From NCBI RefSeq assembly GCF_001592005.1, contig NZ_BCVZ01000018.1, positions 29,469 to 93,468 on the forward strand: 64,000 nt of DNA, read 5' to 3'. The stretch is from Bacillus sonorensis NBRC 101234 = KCTC 13918. GTDB lineage: Bacteria > Bacillota > Bacilli > Bacillales > Bacillaceae. Positions 8,308-16,185 of this stretch are shown here, piece after piece. The notes beneath the pieces are model-generated. The model was not told the origin of the DNA. It saw only the letters and a list, made by a program, of their open reading frames with translations, and ran no database searches. The position numbers and the translations under genes are program-made. Within the stretch, counting starts at the first letter, position 1; each line of letters begins with the position of its first letter.

Positions 8308-9770
8308 GGGTGCAAAGGGTTATGTTCAAACCTCTGCCCTTTGTCATTTACATAAACTGATCTGATGATCGTTCGGTTAAACGGCGCGTTGTCCGCTGTT
8401 TTTCCAGAGAGATCGACCGTCACCGAATACATGCCCGCTTTTTTGAATGAAAGGCTGTGCCGGAGTCCATTTGCTGATACGGATTTGAGCTCTTTTTTCT
8501 CAACCTGCTTTCCGTTTTCATAACGGATGGAACGGACGGCGGTTTTCACATTTGCCAGGCCTGATGCTTGCGTGTTCACCGTCCTTTGAATCTGCTGGTC
8601 GAGCGGAGAGTCAAATGTGGCGACGAATAAATAGGCTTCCTTCTGCTTGACGGAAGACGAGATCGTCCATTTTCCCGAAGCCGGGTTCTTCACTGTAGCG
8701 GAATGAACAAATCCGCCCTCAAATACATCTGCTGTCTTTGACAGTGCAAAGTCCGTGACGGCTTTGCCGTGCGGGTCGGTCAGCTTGATATTTCCCGAGG
8801 AATGGCTGCTCAGCCAGTGAACGGTTACTTCTTTCACCCCTTTCTCCACTGCAAATTCTTCTTCCTGTTGACCTTTGTTCTCGCCTCCTCTGATATACGG
8901 ATAAGACGTGTGCTCTTTTGATAATGATGCTGCTGGATTTGCCTGCTGTTCAATTCCTAATAAAGGCAGAAAAACGGGAAATGTGATATTTCCTTTTATG
9001 ATTGAAAAATGGTCCCATTTTCCGGCATCCATATTTGTCGCATACGGAAGTCTTGCGTTTTTTTCCGTGACAGCCCCGTCATTTTGGCCAAACATGTTTA
9101 AATAGACGCCCCCGAAAAACAATACGCTGCCGAATCCCCCGATCTTATTGCCCGCCAATGTATAATAGCGCGTTTTCGCCCTGTTTGGATGGCTGTCGGC
9201 TTGCTCGCGGAATGAAGCCATATAACCGGTTTGCAATGAATAAACGGCGTCATTTTTCATGCCTAAAATGCCGGAAAGCCATCCGGCCCAGCTGCTGTAC
9301 GCAAGGTCTGCCAGCTGTGACCCGTGATGGGGGGTTCCCAGTGTAATGACATGCTCGACATATCTGTAAGCGTCATGAAAGATAAGCGCTGATTGGGTAT
9401 CAATGCCGCCTTTGCTGTAGGAAACGAGGATCATTTTCCGGCCGAAATGTTCATACATGTCACGAAGCTTAGACGCAAGCAGCGCTCCATTGTCCCGCAT
9501 GTCTTTGTCGGGGTGGAGGTCGATAAAGGCTGTATCGTAACCGTTTTTAAATGCTTGTTCTGACATGTCATTTTTGTCAAACCATATACTGGACGAACCG
9601 TTTAAACCATGGACAAAAACAAGCGGCGGTTTTCCGGGATCGGGAGCTTCAACGGGATCACCGGGGAACCAATAGCCGGGATCGCCGTCTCCGCCTTTAA
9701 AGCCCGCTTTTGATGTAAGCGGATACAAAATCAGCAAAACGGCAATAAGCAGCACCATTTTTTTCATCAT
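8304..9770 (-). CDS. Secreted lipase/esterase, alpha/beta hydrolase
   Basis: A 488-residue exported protein. The N-terminus is a signal peptide (lysines, a Val/Leu/Ile core, then SKAG). An oxyanion-type HGLNGSS segment follows near residue 57 and the nucleophile elbow reads SYSKGG (about residue 122), as in lipases where the first Gly is replaced; GTPHHGS and an Asp/His-rich segment follow. The last about 200 residues look like a beta-rich accessory domain. The starts at 9770 and 9767 both fit the GAGGTGA site; the GTG at 9776 lies inside that site and is rejected. A perfect cre box lies just upstream. The substrate class is lipid or ester; the exact one is unknown. Confidence 0.85.
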   Translation of the reverse strand: MMKKMVLLIAVLLILYPLTSKAGFKGGDGDPGYWFPGDPVEAPDPGKPPLVFVHGLNGSSSIWFDKNDMSEQAFKNGYDTAFIDLHPDKDMRDNGALLASKLRDMYEHFGRKMILVSYSKGGIDTQSALIFHDAYRYVEHVITLGTPHHGSQLADLAYSSWAGWLSGILGMKNDAVYSLQTGYMASFREQADSHPNRAKTRYYTLAGNKIGGFGSVLFFGGVYLNMFGQNDGAVTEKNARLPYATNMDAGKWDHFSIIKGNITFPVFLPLLGIEQQANPAASLSKEHTSYPYIRGGENKGQQEEEFAVEKGVKEVTVHWLSSHSSGNIKLTDPHGKAVTDFALSKTADVFEGGFVHSATVKNPASGKWTISSSVKQKEAYLFVATFDSPLDQQIQRTVNTQASGLANVKTAVRSIRYENGKQVEKKELKSVSANGLRHSLSFKKAGMYSVTVDLSGKTADNAPFNRTIIRSVYVNDKGQRFEHNPLHP

Positions 9771-9789
9771 GTTCACCTCATGGTTTATT

Positions 9790-9803
9790 TGTAAGCGTTT
9801 TCA
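9790..9803. promoter_or_regulatory. Catabolite-responsive element (cre) before the secreted lipase
   Basis: TGTAAGCGTTTTCA fits every fixed position of the Bacillus cre consensus TGWNANCGNTNWCA. It sits 20 bases upstream of the lipase start, in the promoter or leader, where CcpA binding would repress under glucose. The match is read directly; regulation is inferred. Confidence 0.75.
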
Positions 9804-9886
9804 TCTTATTTTCTGAAGGTGAACTTTATACCGATATACTGAAAAAAATTTAAAAAATATTCACAAAAGAGAGGAATATACACTGA

Positions 9887-9912
9887 AAGGCCGGAAATCC
9901 GGCCTTCATTAT
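9887..9912 (-). terminator. Terminator hairpin after the esterase gene
   Basis: Perfect 8-bp stem AAGGCCGG/CCGGCCTT with loop AAAT, just downstream of the minus-strand esterase stop. The T-tract is poor, so termination may be partial. Confidence 0.55.
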
Positions 9913-10809
9913 TCATGCTTTTCCAGGCTTTAAATGTTTGCGGAAGAACGATTTGACAATGTCAAGGGTATGAGCTTGGGTAAAACCGTTATGTCCGGCC
10001 CCGTTTATTTTATACATAAGGGCATCATGGCCTTCTTTTATTAAGGCTTCAAACAATTGGACGCTTTGTTCATAAGGGACGACATCATCCTGATCCCCGT
10101 GCATGATCAGAATGGGGGGCGCTTCCCTGTGAACATAGCTTATCGGACTCGCTTGTTCCGCCTGTTCTCTGTTTTCTTGAACAGCTCCGCCGATCAGCTT
10201 GGATTCCGGCGAATTGGGAGAATCATGGTCGAAGATGGACGGATATTTGCTCATGGACAGAAGATCGACCGGACCGAACCAGTCCGCAACCGCATCGACT
10301 TTGCTCGATACATGACGGTATTCGTCCGGCCCTTCAAATTCTTCAATTCCTTCAGTCAATCCAAGCAAAAGAGCCAAATGGCCGCCTGAAGAATCACCCC
10401 AGACTCCCACTCTATCGGGATCGATGTTATAGCGGGCGGCATTTGCTTTTAAAAAACGGACCGCTGTTTTCACATCGTGAAGCTGAGCCGGAAACACCGC
10501 CTCTCCGCTGCCTCTGTATTGAACGCTTGCCACGACATAGCCTTGCTCGACAAATGGAACCAGCTGGGGGATAAAGGCGGCTGTATCCTGTTTTGTCCAG
10601 CCCCATCCGCACCCTTGCAGATAAATGATCAGCGGATATGTTTCCTGATTGCCTTCTCTGTTAAATAACGCATCCATTGGATTGCGGTACACCAGCAAAT
10701 GTAATGTCAAAGAAGTGTCTTCCACTTTTGTGTACTCAATATTCGGTATGAGCTGAATGTAAGAGTTGGTGTTTTGCTCCCAGTTGATTTCTTTTATATG
10801 TTTCGTCAT
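9913..10809 (-). CDS. Alpha/beta hydrolase (carboxylesterase family)
   Basis: A 298-residue cytoplasmic hydrolase with no signal peptide. The nucleophile elbow is GDSSGG (near residue 149), the acid lies in HGDQDD near the C-terminus and the catalytic His in GAGHNGF. The usual HGG oxyanion motif of the hormone-sensitive-lipase family appears here as QGCGWGW. Natural substrates are unknown. Start ATG at 10809 is preceded by GGGAGG. Upstream lie two inverted repeats that match the one in front of the neighbouring Rrf2 regulator, so the gene is probably its target. Confidence 0.88.
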   Translation of the reverse strand: MTKHIKEINWEQNTNSYIQLIPNIEYTKVEDTSLTLHLLVYRNPMDALFNREGNQETYPLIIYLQGCGWGWTKQDTAAFIPQLVPFVEQGYVVASVQYRGSGEAVFPAQLHDVKTAVRFLKANAARYNIDPDRVGVWGDSSGGHLALLLGLTEGIEEFEGPDEYRHVSSKVDAVADWFGPVDLLSMSKYPSIFDHDSPNSPESKLIGGAVQENREQAEQASPISYVHREAPPILIMHGDQDDVVPYEQSVQLFEALIKEGHDALMYKINGAGHNGFTQAHTLDIVKSFFRKHLKPGKA

Positions 10810-10824
10810 GTTAAGTCCTCCCTT

Positions 10825-10863
10825 AATGTGATGGAAATCCGGGTTTGCCTGTGTTGATCACAT
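10825..10863 (-). CDS. Possible 12-codon leader peptide before the esterase
   Basis: On the minus strand a perfect AGGAGG (10872-10877) is followed by ATG-TGA, and overlapping it a GTG opens a 12-codon frame ending in TAA just before the esterase ribosome-binding site. Either a start-stop unit or a short leader peptide would be translated. Too short to be judged by coding statistics. Confidence 0.3.
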
Positions 10864-10884
10864 GGTGCCCACCTCCTTTTATTT

Positions 10885-10910
10885 CGTTGTAATGAATATT
10901 ATTGCAACAA
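10885..10910. promoter_or_regulatory. Rrf2-type operator, copy 1 (imperfect)
   Basis: Half-sites CGTTGTAA and TTGCAACA with a 9-base spacer, the same layout as the two perfect copies nearby. It lies between the esterase gene and its regulator. Confidence 0.65.
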
Positions 10911-10934
10911 GCTGAAAAAACACAGTGTCAGACG

Positions 10935-10963
10935 CTCGTTGTAAGTGATATTATTACAACGAG
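10935..10963. promoter_or_regulatory. Rrf2-type operator, copy 2 (perfect)
   Basis: Perfect inverted repeat CTCGTTGTAA-N9-TTACAACGAG, upstream of the esterase gene and directly behind the regulator gene. Confidence 0.75.
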
Positions 10964-10980
10964 TTGAAAAAAATCATGCC

Positions 10981-11415
10981 TCATTGAGAAGCATTCTTTT
11001 TTTGGATGATCAGATCAGTCAATTCTCTTATAGAAATTTCTTTGAGTATAGTCTCCATGGCTGTTTGCGCTTTTAATAAAATAAGTTCAAGAACCTGGTG
11101 GATATTCGCGCCAACCCAGCAATCAGGATTGGGATTTTCGTGAGTGTGAAACAGTTCGCCTTCACCGACAACCTCGACGGCTTTATAGACATCATACAAA
11201 GAAATGGCGCCGGCATCCCGTAATAAGTGCGCGCCGCCTGTGCCGCGCTTTACTTCAATCAAGCCCGCTTTTTTCAGCAATCTGCTGATTTGGCGGATGA
11301 TGACCGGATTGGTATTGACGCTGTCTGCGATTTGCTCTGATGTCAAATGGTCGCTTCGGACGTGCATCAAGGATAACATATGTACGGCTATCGTAAATCT
11401 GCTGCTGATCTTCAT
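10981..11415 (-). CDS. Rrf2-family transcription regulator
   Basis: This 144-residue protein is an Rrf2-type winged helix regulator resembling B. subtilis YwnA. The N-terminal helix-turn-helix (about residues 22-45, SEQIADSVNT...IIRQISRLL) is followed by the RGTGG wing (near 57-61). It has a single Cys (PDCW), so an iron-sulfur cluster of the three-Cys IscR/NsrR kind is unlikely. ATG 11415 has the AGGGTGA site; 11418 is a TTG. A perfect inverted repeat overlaps that ribosome-binding site, so it probably represses itself, and two more copies lie toward the esterase gene. The signal is unknown. Confidence 0.88.
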   Translation of the reverse strand: MKISSRFTIAVHMLSLMHVRSDHLTSEQIADSVNTNPVIIRQISRLLKKAGLIEVKRGTGGAHLLRDAGAISLYDVYKAVEVVGEGELFHTHENPNPDCWVGANIHQVLELILLKAQTAMETILKEISIRELTDLIIQKKNASQ

Positions 11416-11424
11416 CAAATCACC

Positions 11425-11457
11425 CTTTCGTTGTAATCATTATATTTACAACGAAAG
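11425..11457. promoter_or_regulatory. Rrf2-type operator, copy 3 (perfect, autoregulatory)
   Basis: Perfect 12-bp inverted repeat CTTTCGTTGTAA-N9-TTACAACGAAAG directly before the regulator start and overlapping its ribosome-binding site. It shares the TCGTTGTAA half-site with the copies at 10885 and 10935. Confidence 0.78.
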
Positions 11458-11601
11458 AAGCTGTCAATCTTTTTTGCTCAAAAAGGCGCTGAAATGAAAC
11501 CCTGTCAAAGCTTTTTCGTATGAATGGAAGGAAAACAGTTGACAGACGTTAGTGTGAATAGTAGTTTTTAGAGTAATGAAAAAACCGGGAGGAAAAAAAG
11601 G

Positions 11602-12705
11602 TTGTTTAAATCAAAGACTCATTTTTGGACGGTGCAAATTTTATTGGTGCTCCTGATCGTGTTTGTTGCTACAAAAGTGTCGTTTCTTTTCGAGCCGATT
11701 ATTTTATTTGTATCGACATTGTTTTTTCCGGTCTTAATTGCGGGAATTTTGTATTTTATCTTTAACCCGGTCGTACGGCTTCTCGAAAAAAAGCTCCCGA
11801 GAACCTTGTCCATCCTGCTGATCTACTTGGCGTTTGTGGCTTTGATCGGGTTTGTCTTGTCGTCTGTCGGACCTGTATTTACTAAGCAGGTTACCGATTT
11901 ATTTAACAATATTCCGGACATTGTCAAGCAGATTCAAAACTTCATTAAACATTTATCCAATACGCAGTGGTTTACATGGATGATGAATCAGGATTTTGTT
12001 TCTGTATCTAAAATCGAAAGATCAATCGGGGATTTTCTGACGAATCTGCCCGAAAATATTACAGCGAGCCTGACTTCCGTGTTTGGAGTGGTTACCAATA
12101 TAGCGCTGATCGCCTTGACCGTCCCGTTCATCCTGTTTTACATGCTGAAAGACGGACACCGCTTTCCGAATTTGGCTGTAAAAATTCTCCCCGATCAATA
12201 TAAAAATGAAGGGCTGAAGATTTTTAAGGATTTGTATGAAACGCTTGCCGCTTATATTCAAGGACAGCTGATCGTCTGCCTGTTTGTCGGCATCGGCTGT
12301 TACATCGGCTTTTTGTTCGCCGGTGTGAAATATGCGCTGATCCTCGGTGTGATCATGACCGTGACGAACATTATACCGTATGTCGGTCCGTTTCTCGGTG
12401 CGACACCGGCGGTAATCATCGCGTTTATCGATTCACCGACTAAAGCTCTGATCGCCGTGATCGTGGTGGTGGTCGTACAGCAGATCGACGGAAATCTGGT
12501 GTCGCCGCTGATCATCGGAAAAAGGCTGAACACACATCCTTTAACAATCATTCTTCTATTGCTCGGCGCCGGAAGCTTCGGAGGCGTCCTCGGCATGATA
12601 CTGGCCGTTCCATGCTACGCTCTTGCGAAGGCCTTTACGCTGAATATTGTCCGCCTCGTCCGTTTAAGACAGAGATCGAAAAAAGAAATGACAACAGAAG
12701 CTTGA
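11602..12705 (+). CDS. yueF: AI-2E family membrane permease YueF
   Basis: A 367-residue polytopic membrane protein with about eight helices and the conserved C-terminal block of the AI-2E/PerM family (TNIIPYVGPFLGA near residue 255 and GNLVSPLIIGK near 298). Members of this family export small molecules or ions, for example Na+(Li+)/H+ antiport in some bacilli; the YueF substrate is not established. The start is TTG 11602, seven bases after GGGAGG. It is monocistronic or leads into yueG. Confidence 0.92.
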   Translation: MFKSKTHFWTVQILLVLLIVFVATKVSFLFEPIILFVSTLFFPVLIAGILYFIFNPVVRLLEKKLPRTLSILLIYLAFVALIGFVLSSVGPVFTKQVTDLFNNIPDIVKQIQNFIKHLSNTQWFTWMMNQDFVSVSKIERSIGDFLTNLPENITASLTSVFGVVTNIALIALTVPFILFYMLKDGHRFPNLAVKILPDQYKNEGLKIFKDLYETLAAYIQGQLIVCLFVGIGCYIGFLFAGVKYALILGVIMTVTNIIPYVGPFLGATPAVIIAFIDSPTKALIAVIVVVVVQQIDGNLVSPLIIGKRLNTHPLTIILLLLGAGSFGGVLGMILAVPCYALAKAFTLNIVRLVRLRQRSKKEMTTEA

Positions 12706-12777
12706 GCCCGCATTTGCCTGAACCTTTTTTCTGTAGGCACATATCCTGCTAATAAAAGCAATGGCGGAGGTGGGATT

Positions 12778-13002
12778 ATGCCCGCAATGGTGGGGCCGAT
12801 TCTGATTCGGGAGGTTAACGACAACAGCGCCATTTTCGTTGGAGATGTGTTTGCCATTTCTCCAAAGACGACGCAAGCTTCCGAAATCGGAGGATGCGGA
12901 GGATTTAATGTAGGCGACTTCGGACTGGTTCATAACAAAAGAAGCATCACAAGCTTTAAAGATGCGGACGTATTCGATGCCACACAGGGATTCAACGCCT
13001 GA
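12778..13002 (+). CDS. yueG: GerPA/GerPF-type spore protein YueG
   Basis: This 74-residue protein belongs to the small GerPA/GerPF family: PAMVGPILI at the N-terminus, Gly/Asn-rich middle (GDVFAISPK, GGCGGFN) and a DFGLVHN segment. GerP proteins affect spore coat permeability to germinants, and YueG is likely a spore protein. Start ATG follows GGAGGTGG. A perfect hairpin terminator begins at the stop codon. Confidence 0.9.
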   Translation: MPAMVGPILIREVNDNSAIFVGDVFAISPKTTQASEIGGCGGFNVGDFGLVHNKRSITSFKDADVFDATQGFNA

Positions 13003-13037
13003 CAGCCTCTTTTAAAAGAGGCTGTTTGTTTTTTATA
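13002..13037 (+). terminator. Terminator after yueG
   Basis: Perfect inverted repeat ACAGCCTCTTTT/AAAAGAGGCTGT followed by TTTGTTTTTT. Confidence 0.9.
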
Positions 13038-13078
13038 GTATAATGGGAAGAAAGATAGATAGGCAGGTGTAGCAAGAT

Positions 13079-13327
13079 ATGAAAATCAGAAAAGCAAACA
13101 TTGTAAGTGAAGACAAAATGATCACAGATGTGTATCTGCATGAAAATAAAAAGCAGTCTCATACGCTTGTGGCTGTGCCGGAACTGGAATGGAGCGCGCT
13201 GATTTCCTATGAAGAAGAAAAGCGGCCGCTTGTTCAAAAGCTGAAGCAGTCGCTGGCAAAAAACATGCAAACAGATGCTGCGGAGGAGCTTTCTCAAAAG
13301 ATCGTCCAATGGGTAACGGAAATGTAG
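13079..13327 (+). CDS. yueH: Conserved protein YueH
   Basis: An 82-residue small soluble protein matching the YueH family by size and place between yueG and yueI. Charged, with an aromatic LEWSALISYEEEKRPL patch; no catalytic motif seen. The start is ATG 13079 with AGGTG upstream. Function is unknown. Confidence 0.85.
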   Translation: MKIRKANIVSEDKMITDVYLHENKKQSHTLVAVPELEWSALISYEEEKRPLVQKLKQSLAKNMQTDAAEELSQKIVQWVTEM

Positions 13328-13427
13328 ATAAGGGCGGGGAAGCGCGGGTTTATCCCGGTCTGTTTCATGCCATACTGATAAAAAGACCGAAAATCTTGCA
13401 ACTATGACAAATCGGGAGGGTCTAGAC

Positions 13428-13829
13428 ATGAGCGACCAATCAATGGATCTATACTTGCAGCAGGGGATGCACGGAATCCGTGAAACAAAGCCGGATGAGC
13501 GCAGGCTGTTTTTAGGCTCATTAAGAGAAAGAGTGATCATCGCTTTAACAAAGGGACAAGTTCTCCGTCCGAAAGCATACGATGAAGTGATCGCGGCGAT
13601 CGAATCACATTCGGATGCCACATTGCTGTTGAACGGCGAAATCGATTACTCGCGTTTTTCGGCTTATATCAAGACCGCAAACAAACAAGGGGTTCCTTTT
13701 TCAATCGTTTCAGACCAGCAGTCAGACACGCCGCTCGGGTTGATCCTCGCAGCGAAGAGTGCTGTTGAAAAAGCATCGATTTATGTACAAGACGACATTT
13801 TTGAACGTTCCATATTGAAAAAAGGCTGA
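13428..13829 (+). CDS. yueI: DUF1694 protein YueI
   Basis: This 133-residue protein belongs to the DUF1694/YueI family of unknown function. The start at 13428 is chosen because GGGAGG lies seven to eight bases before it; an in-frame ATG at 13404 lacks a site. The C-terminal part (TPLGLILAAKSAVEK) is the most conserved-looking stretch. Confidence 0.88.
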   Translation: MSDQSMDLYLQQGMHGIRETKPDERRLFLGSLRERVIIALTKGQVLRPKAYDEVIAAIESHSDATLLLNGEIDYSRFSAYIKTANKQGVPFSIVSDQQSDTPLGLILAAKSAVEKASIYVQDDIFERSILKKG

Positions 13830-13966
13830 AGGCTGTTTTTTTGTTTTTTCTAAAAAATCCGCCTGCAACGCGGCTTGCGGCCTGTTTCCGTCTGAATCGC
13901 CCATTCACTTGTCCGTTTAGATAAGTTATAATGTTATCTATCATACAAATGGCAGGGAGGGCGGCA

Positions 13967-14518
13967 ATGAAAAAAGCTCTTATTTGCATCGATTATACAA
14001 ATGATTTTGTCGCATCAGACGGAAAGCTGACGTGCGGGGAGCCGGCTCAAAACATTGAGGAGGCCGTGACACAGCTGACGGAAACGTTTATTGAAAACGG
14101 CGATTATGTCGTATTCGCAGTGGATGCCCATGATATCGACGACTTGCATCATCCGGAAACACGCTTGTTTCCACCCCACAATATAAAAGGCACATCAGGG
14201 AAAGCTTTATACGGAAAGCTTGACGCGCTTTTTAAACAGCATGAAAATGACAGTCATATATATTACATGGAAAAAACAAGGTATTCCGCTTTTGCGGGGA
14301 CAAATCTCGAATTGAAGCTTCGTGAAAGAGACATTAAAGAACTGCATTTAATCGGCGTATGCACGGATATATGCGTGCTCCATACCGCAGTAGATGCTTA
14401 TAATAAAGGGTTTGATCTTGTCATTCATCAAAACGCAGTGGCTAGCTTTAACCCGGATGGACACGACTGGGCTCTTTCCCACTTTGCAAACGCCCTGGGA
14501 GCTTCAGTGTCAGATTGA
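13967..14518 (+). CDS. pncA: Nicotinamidase PncA
   Basis: This 183-residue isochorismatase-fold enzyme converts nicotinamide to nicotinate and ammonia in NAD salvage. Visible family residues are the catalytic Asp9 (CIDYTNDF), metal ligands around DAHDIDDLHH (about 49-58), the Lys in MEKTRY, and the nucleophilic Cys in GVCTDICV (about 128-135). The ATG at 13967 has GGGAGG upstream; an in-frame ATG at 13931 does not. pncB follows 17 bases later, so both salvage steps share an operon. Confidence 0.96.
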   Translation: MKKALICIDYTNDFVASDGKLTCGEPAQNIEEAVTQLTETFIENGDYVVFAVDAHDIDDLHHPETRLFPPHNIKGTSGKALYGKLDALFKQHENDSHIYYMEKTRYSAFAGTNLELKLRERDIKELHLIGVCTDICVLHTAVDAYNKGFDLVIHQNAVASFNPDGHDWALSHFANALGASVSD

Positions 14519-14535
14519 GGAAGGAGAAATGAAGG

Positions 14536-15999
14536 TTGGAACACCGGTTTACTGACGACAGTTTATCACTTCATACAGATCTTTACCAAATTAATATGGC
14601 GGAAACCTATTGGCGCGACGGCATTGATCAAAAAAAAGCCGTCTTTGAGCTGTTTTTCAGAAAGCTCCCTTTTGACAGCGGTTTTGCTGTTTTTGCCGGT
14701 TTGGAAAAAGCGATCGAATTTTTGCGCGATTTCAGATTTACTGAAAGCGATTTAACATACTTAAAGGAAGAGCTTGGCTTTAAGGATGACTTTCTCGGTT
14801 TTTTAAAGGGCATGAGATTTACCGGTTCGCTTTATTCCATGCAGGAAGGGGAAATCGTTTTCGGCAATGAGCCGATCATGCGGATTGAAGCTCCTTTGGC
14901 AGAAGCGCAGCTTGTAGAAACGGCATTGCTCAACATTGTGAACTACCAAACATTAATCGCCACAAAAGCCGCGAGAATCAAAAGCGTGATCGGAGACGAA
15001 ACAGCGCTTGAATTCGGAACGAGGCGCGCGCATGAAATGGATGCGGCGATGTGGGGGGCGAGAGCGGCGATCATCGGCGGCTTTGATGCCACAAGCAACG
15101 TCCGCGCCGGAAAACGGTTTGACATCCCGGTGTCAGGCACGCACGCCCATGCCCTTGTACAGGCCTATCGCGACGAATACACAGCATTTAAAAAATATGC
15201 GGAAACCCATAAAAAATGCGTGTTTTTGGTCGATACATATGATACGGTCCGTTCAGGCATTCCCAATGCGATAAAAGTAGCTAAAGAATTCGGCGATAAA
15301 ATCGAATTCATTGGTATCCGCCTTGACAGCGGCGATCTTGCCTATCTGTCCAAAAAAGCCAGAGCCATGCTGGATGAAGCGGGTTTTCACGATGCAAAGG
15401 TCGTCGCATCAAGCGATCTTGATGAATATACGATCATGAATCTGAAGGCTCAAGGGGCGAAAATTGACGTCTGGGGCATCGGCACAAAGCTGATTACCGC
15501 TTATGACCAGCCCGCGCTTGGAGCGGTTTATAAACTCGTCTCAATTGAAGAAAACGGGAAGATGACAGATACGATTAAAATTTCTTCCAATCCGGAAAAA
15601 GTGACGACCCCGGGACAGAAAAAGGTGTACAGAATCATCAACCAGCTGAATCATCATTCAGAAGGAGATTACATCGCTCTAGACTATGAAAAGGTGAATG
15701 AGCAGGAGCGGCTTAAAATGTTTCATCCCGTTCATACGTTTATCAGCAAATTTGTTACGAATTTCGACGCCAAAGATCTCCATAAACCGATTTTTGAAAA
15801 CGGCAAGCTCGTTTATAAAAATCCGTGCATTAAGGACATTAAGCAGTATGTTCAGGAGAACCTTAAGTTGCTTTGGGAAGAGTATAAACGGATCAGCAAA
15901 CCTGAAGAATATCCGGTTGATTTAAGCGAAGCGTGCTGGAACAACAAAATGCAGCAGATTCATGAGGCGAAAATCAAAGCGATCAAAAGCCTGGATTAA
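14536..15999 (+). CDS. pncB: Nicotinate phosphoribosyltransferase PncB
   Basis: A 487-residue enzyme of the Firmicute type that joins nicotinate and PRPP, with ATP, to give nicotinate mononucleotide. The N-terminal TDLYQINMAETYW motif, the LEFGTRRAH segment (about residues 157-165) and the VSGTHAHALVQ segment are diagnostic. Start is TTG 14536, nine bases after AAGGAG; length matches the B. subtilis enzyme (490, from memory). It directly follows pncA. Confidence 0.96.
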   Translation: MEHRFTDDSLSLHTDLYQINMAETYWRDGIDQKKAVFELFFRKLPFDSGFAVFAGLEKAIEFLRDFRFTESDLTYLKEELGFKDDFLGFLKGMRFTGSLYSMQEGEIVFGNEPIMRIEAPLAEAQLVETALLNIVNYQTLIATKAARIKSVIGDETALEFGTRRAHEMDAAMWGARAAIIGGFDATSNVRAGKRFDIPVSGTHAHALVQAYRDEYTAFKKYAETHKKCVFLVDTYDTVRSGIPNAIKVAKEFGDKIEFIGIRLDSGDLAYLSKKARAMLDEAGFHDAKVVASSDLDEYTIMNLKAQGAKIDVWGIGTKLITAYDQPALGAVYKLVSIEENGKMTDTIKISSNPEKVTTPGQKKVYRIINQLNHHSEGDYIALDYEKVNEQERLKMFHPVHTFISKFVTNFDAKDLHKPIFENGKLVYKNPCIKDIKQYVQENLKLLWEEYKRISKPEEYPVDLSEACWNNKMQQIHEAKIKAIKSLD

Positions 16000-16044
16000 A
16001 AATAAACCTGTAAACGACAGTTTATGAGCGGAACTTGGGATTGA

Positions 16045-16080
16045 AACAGATAATTTCTTCGGGGATTATCTGTTTTTTTA
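16045..16080 (+). terminator. Terminator after pncB
   Basis: Stem AACAGATAAT/ATTATCTGTT with a UUCG-rich loop and a T-tract. Confidence 0.9.
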
Positions 16081-16185
16081 TATAAAGTTTATGTTTTCGA
16101 TGAATTTTTTCGTAGGTCGAAGGAACCCGCTCATTTATTTGATATACTTAGAGAAAAGGTACCTCAGTCGCTAGGGGGAAGAGGA

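Noticed and set aside
12992..13621. 209-codon open frame antisense to yueH and yueI
   Set aside because: It overlaps two conserved genes and a terminator and shows no domain.
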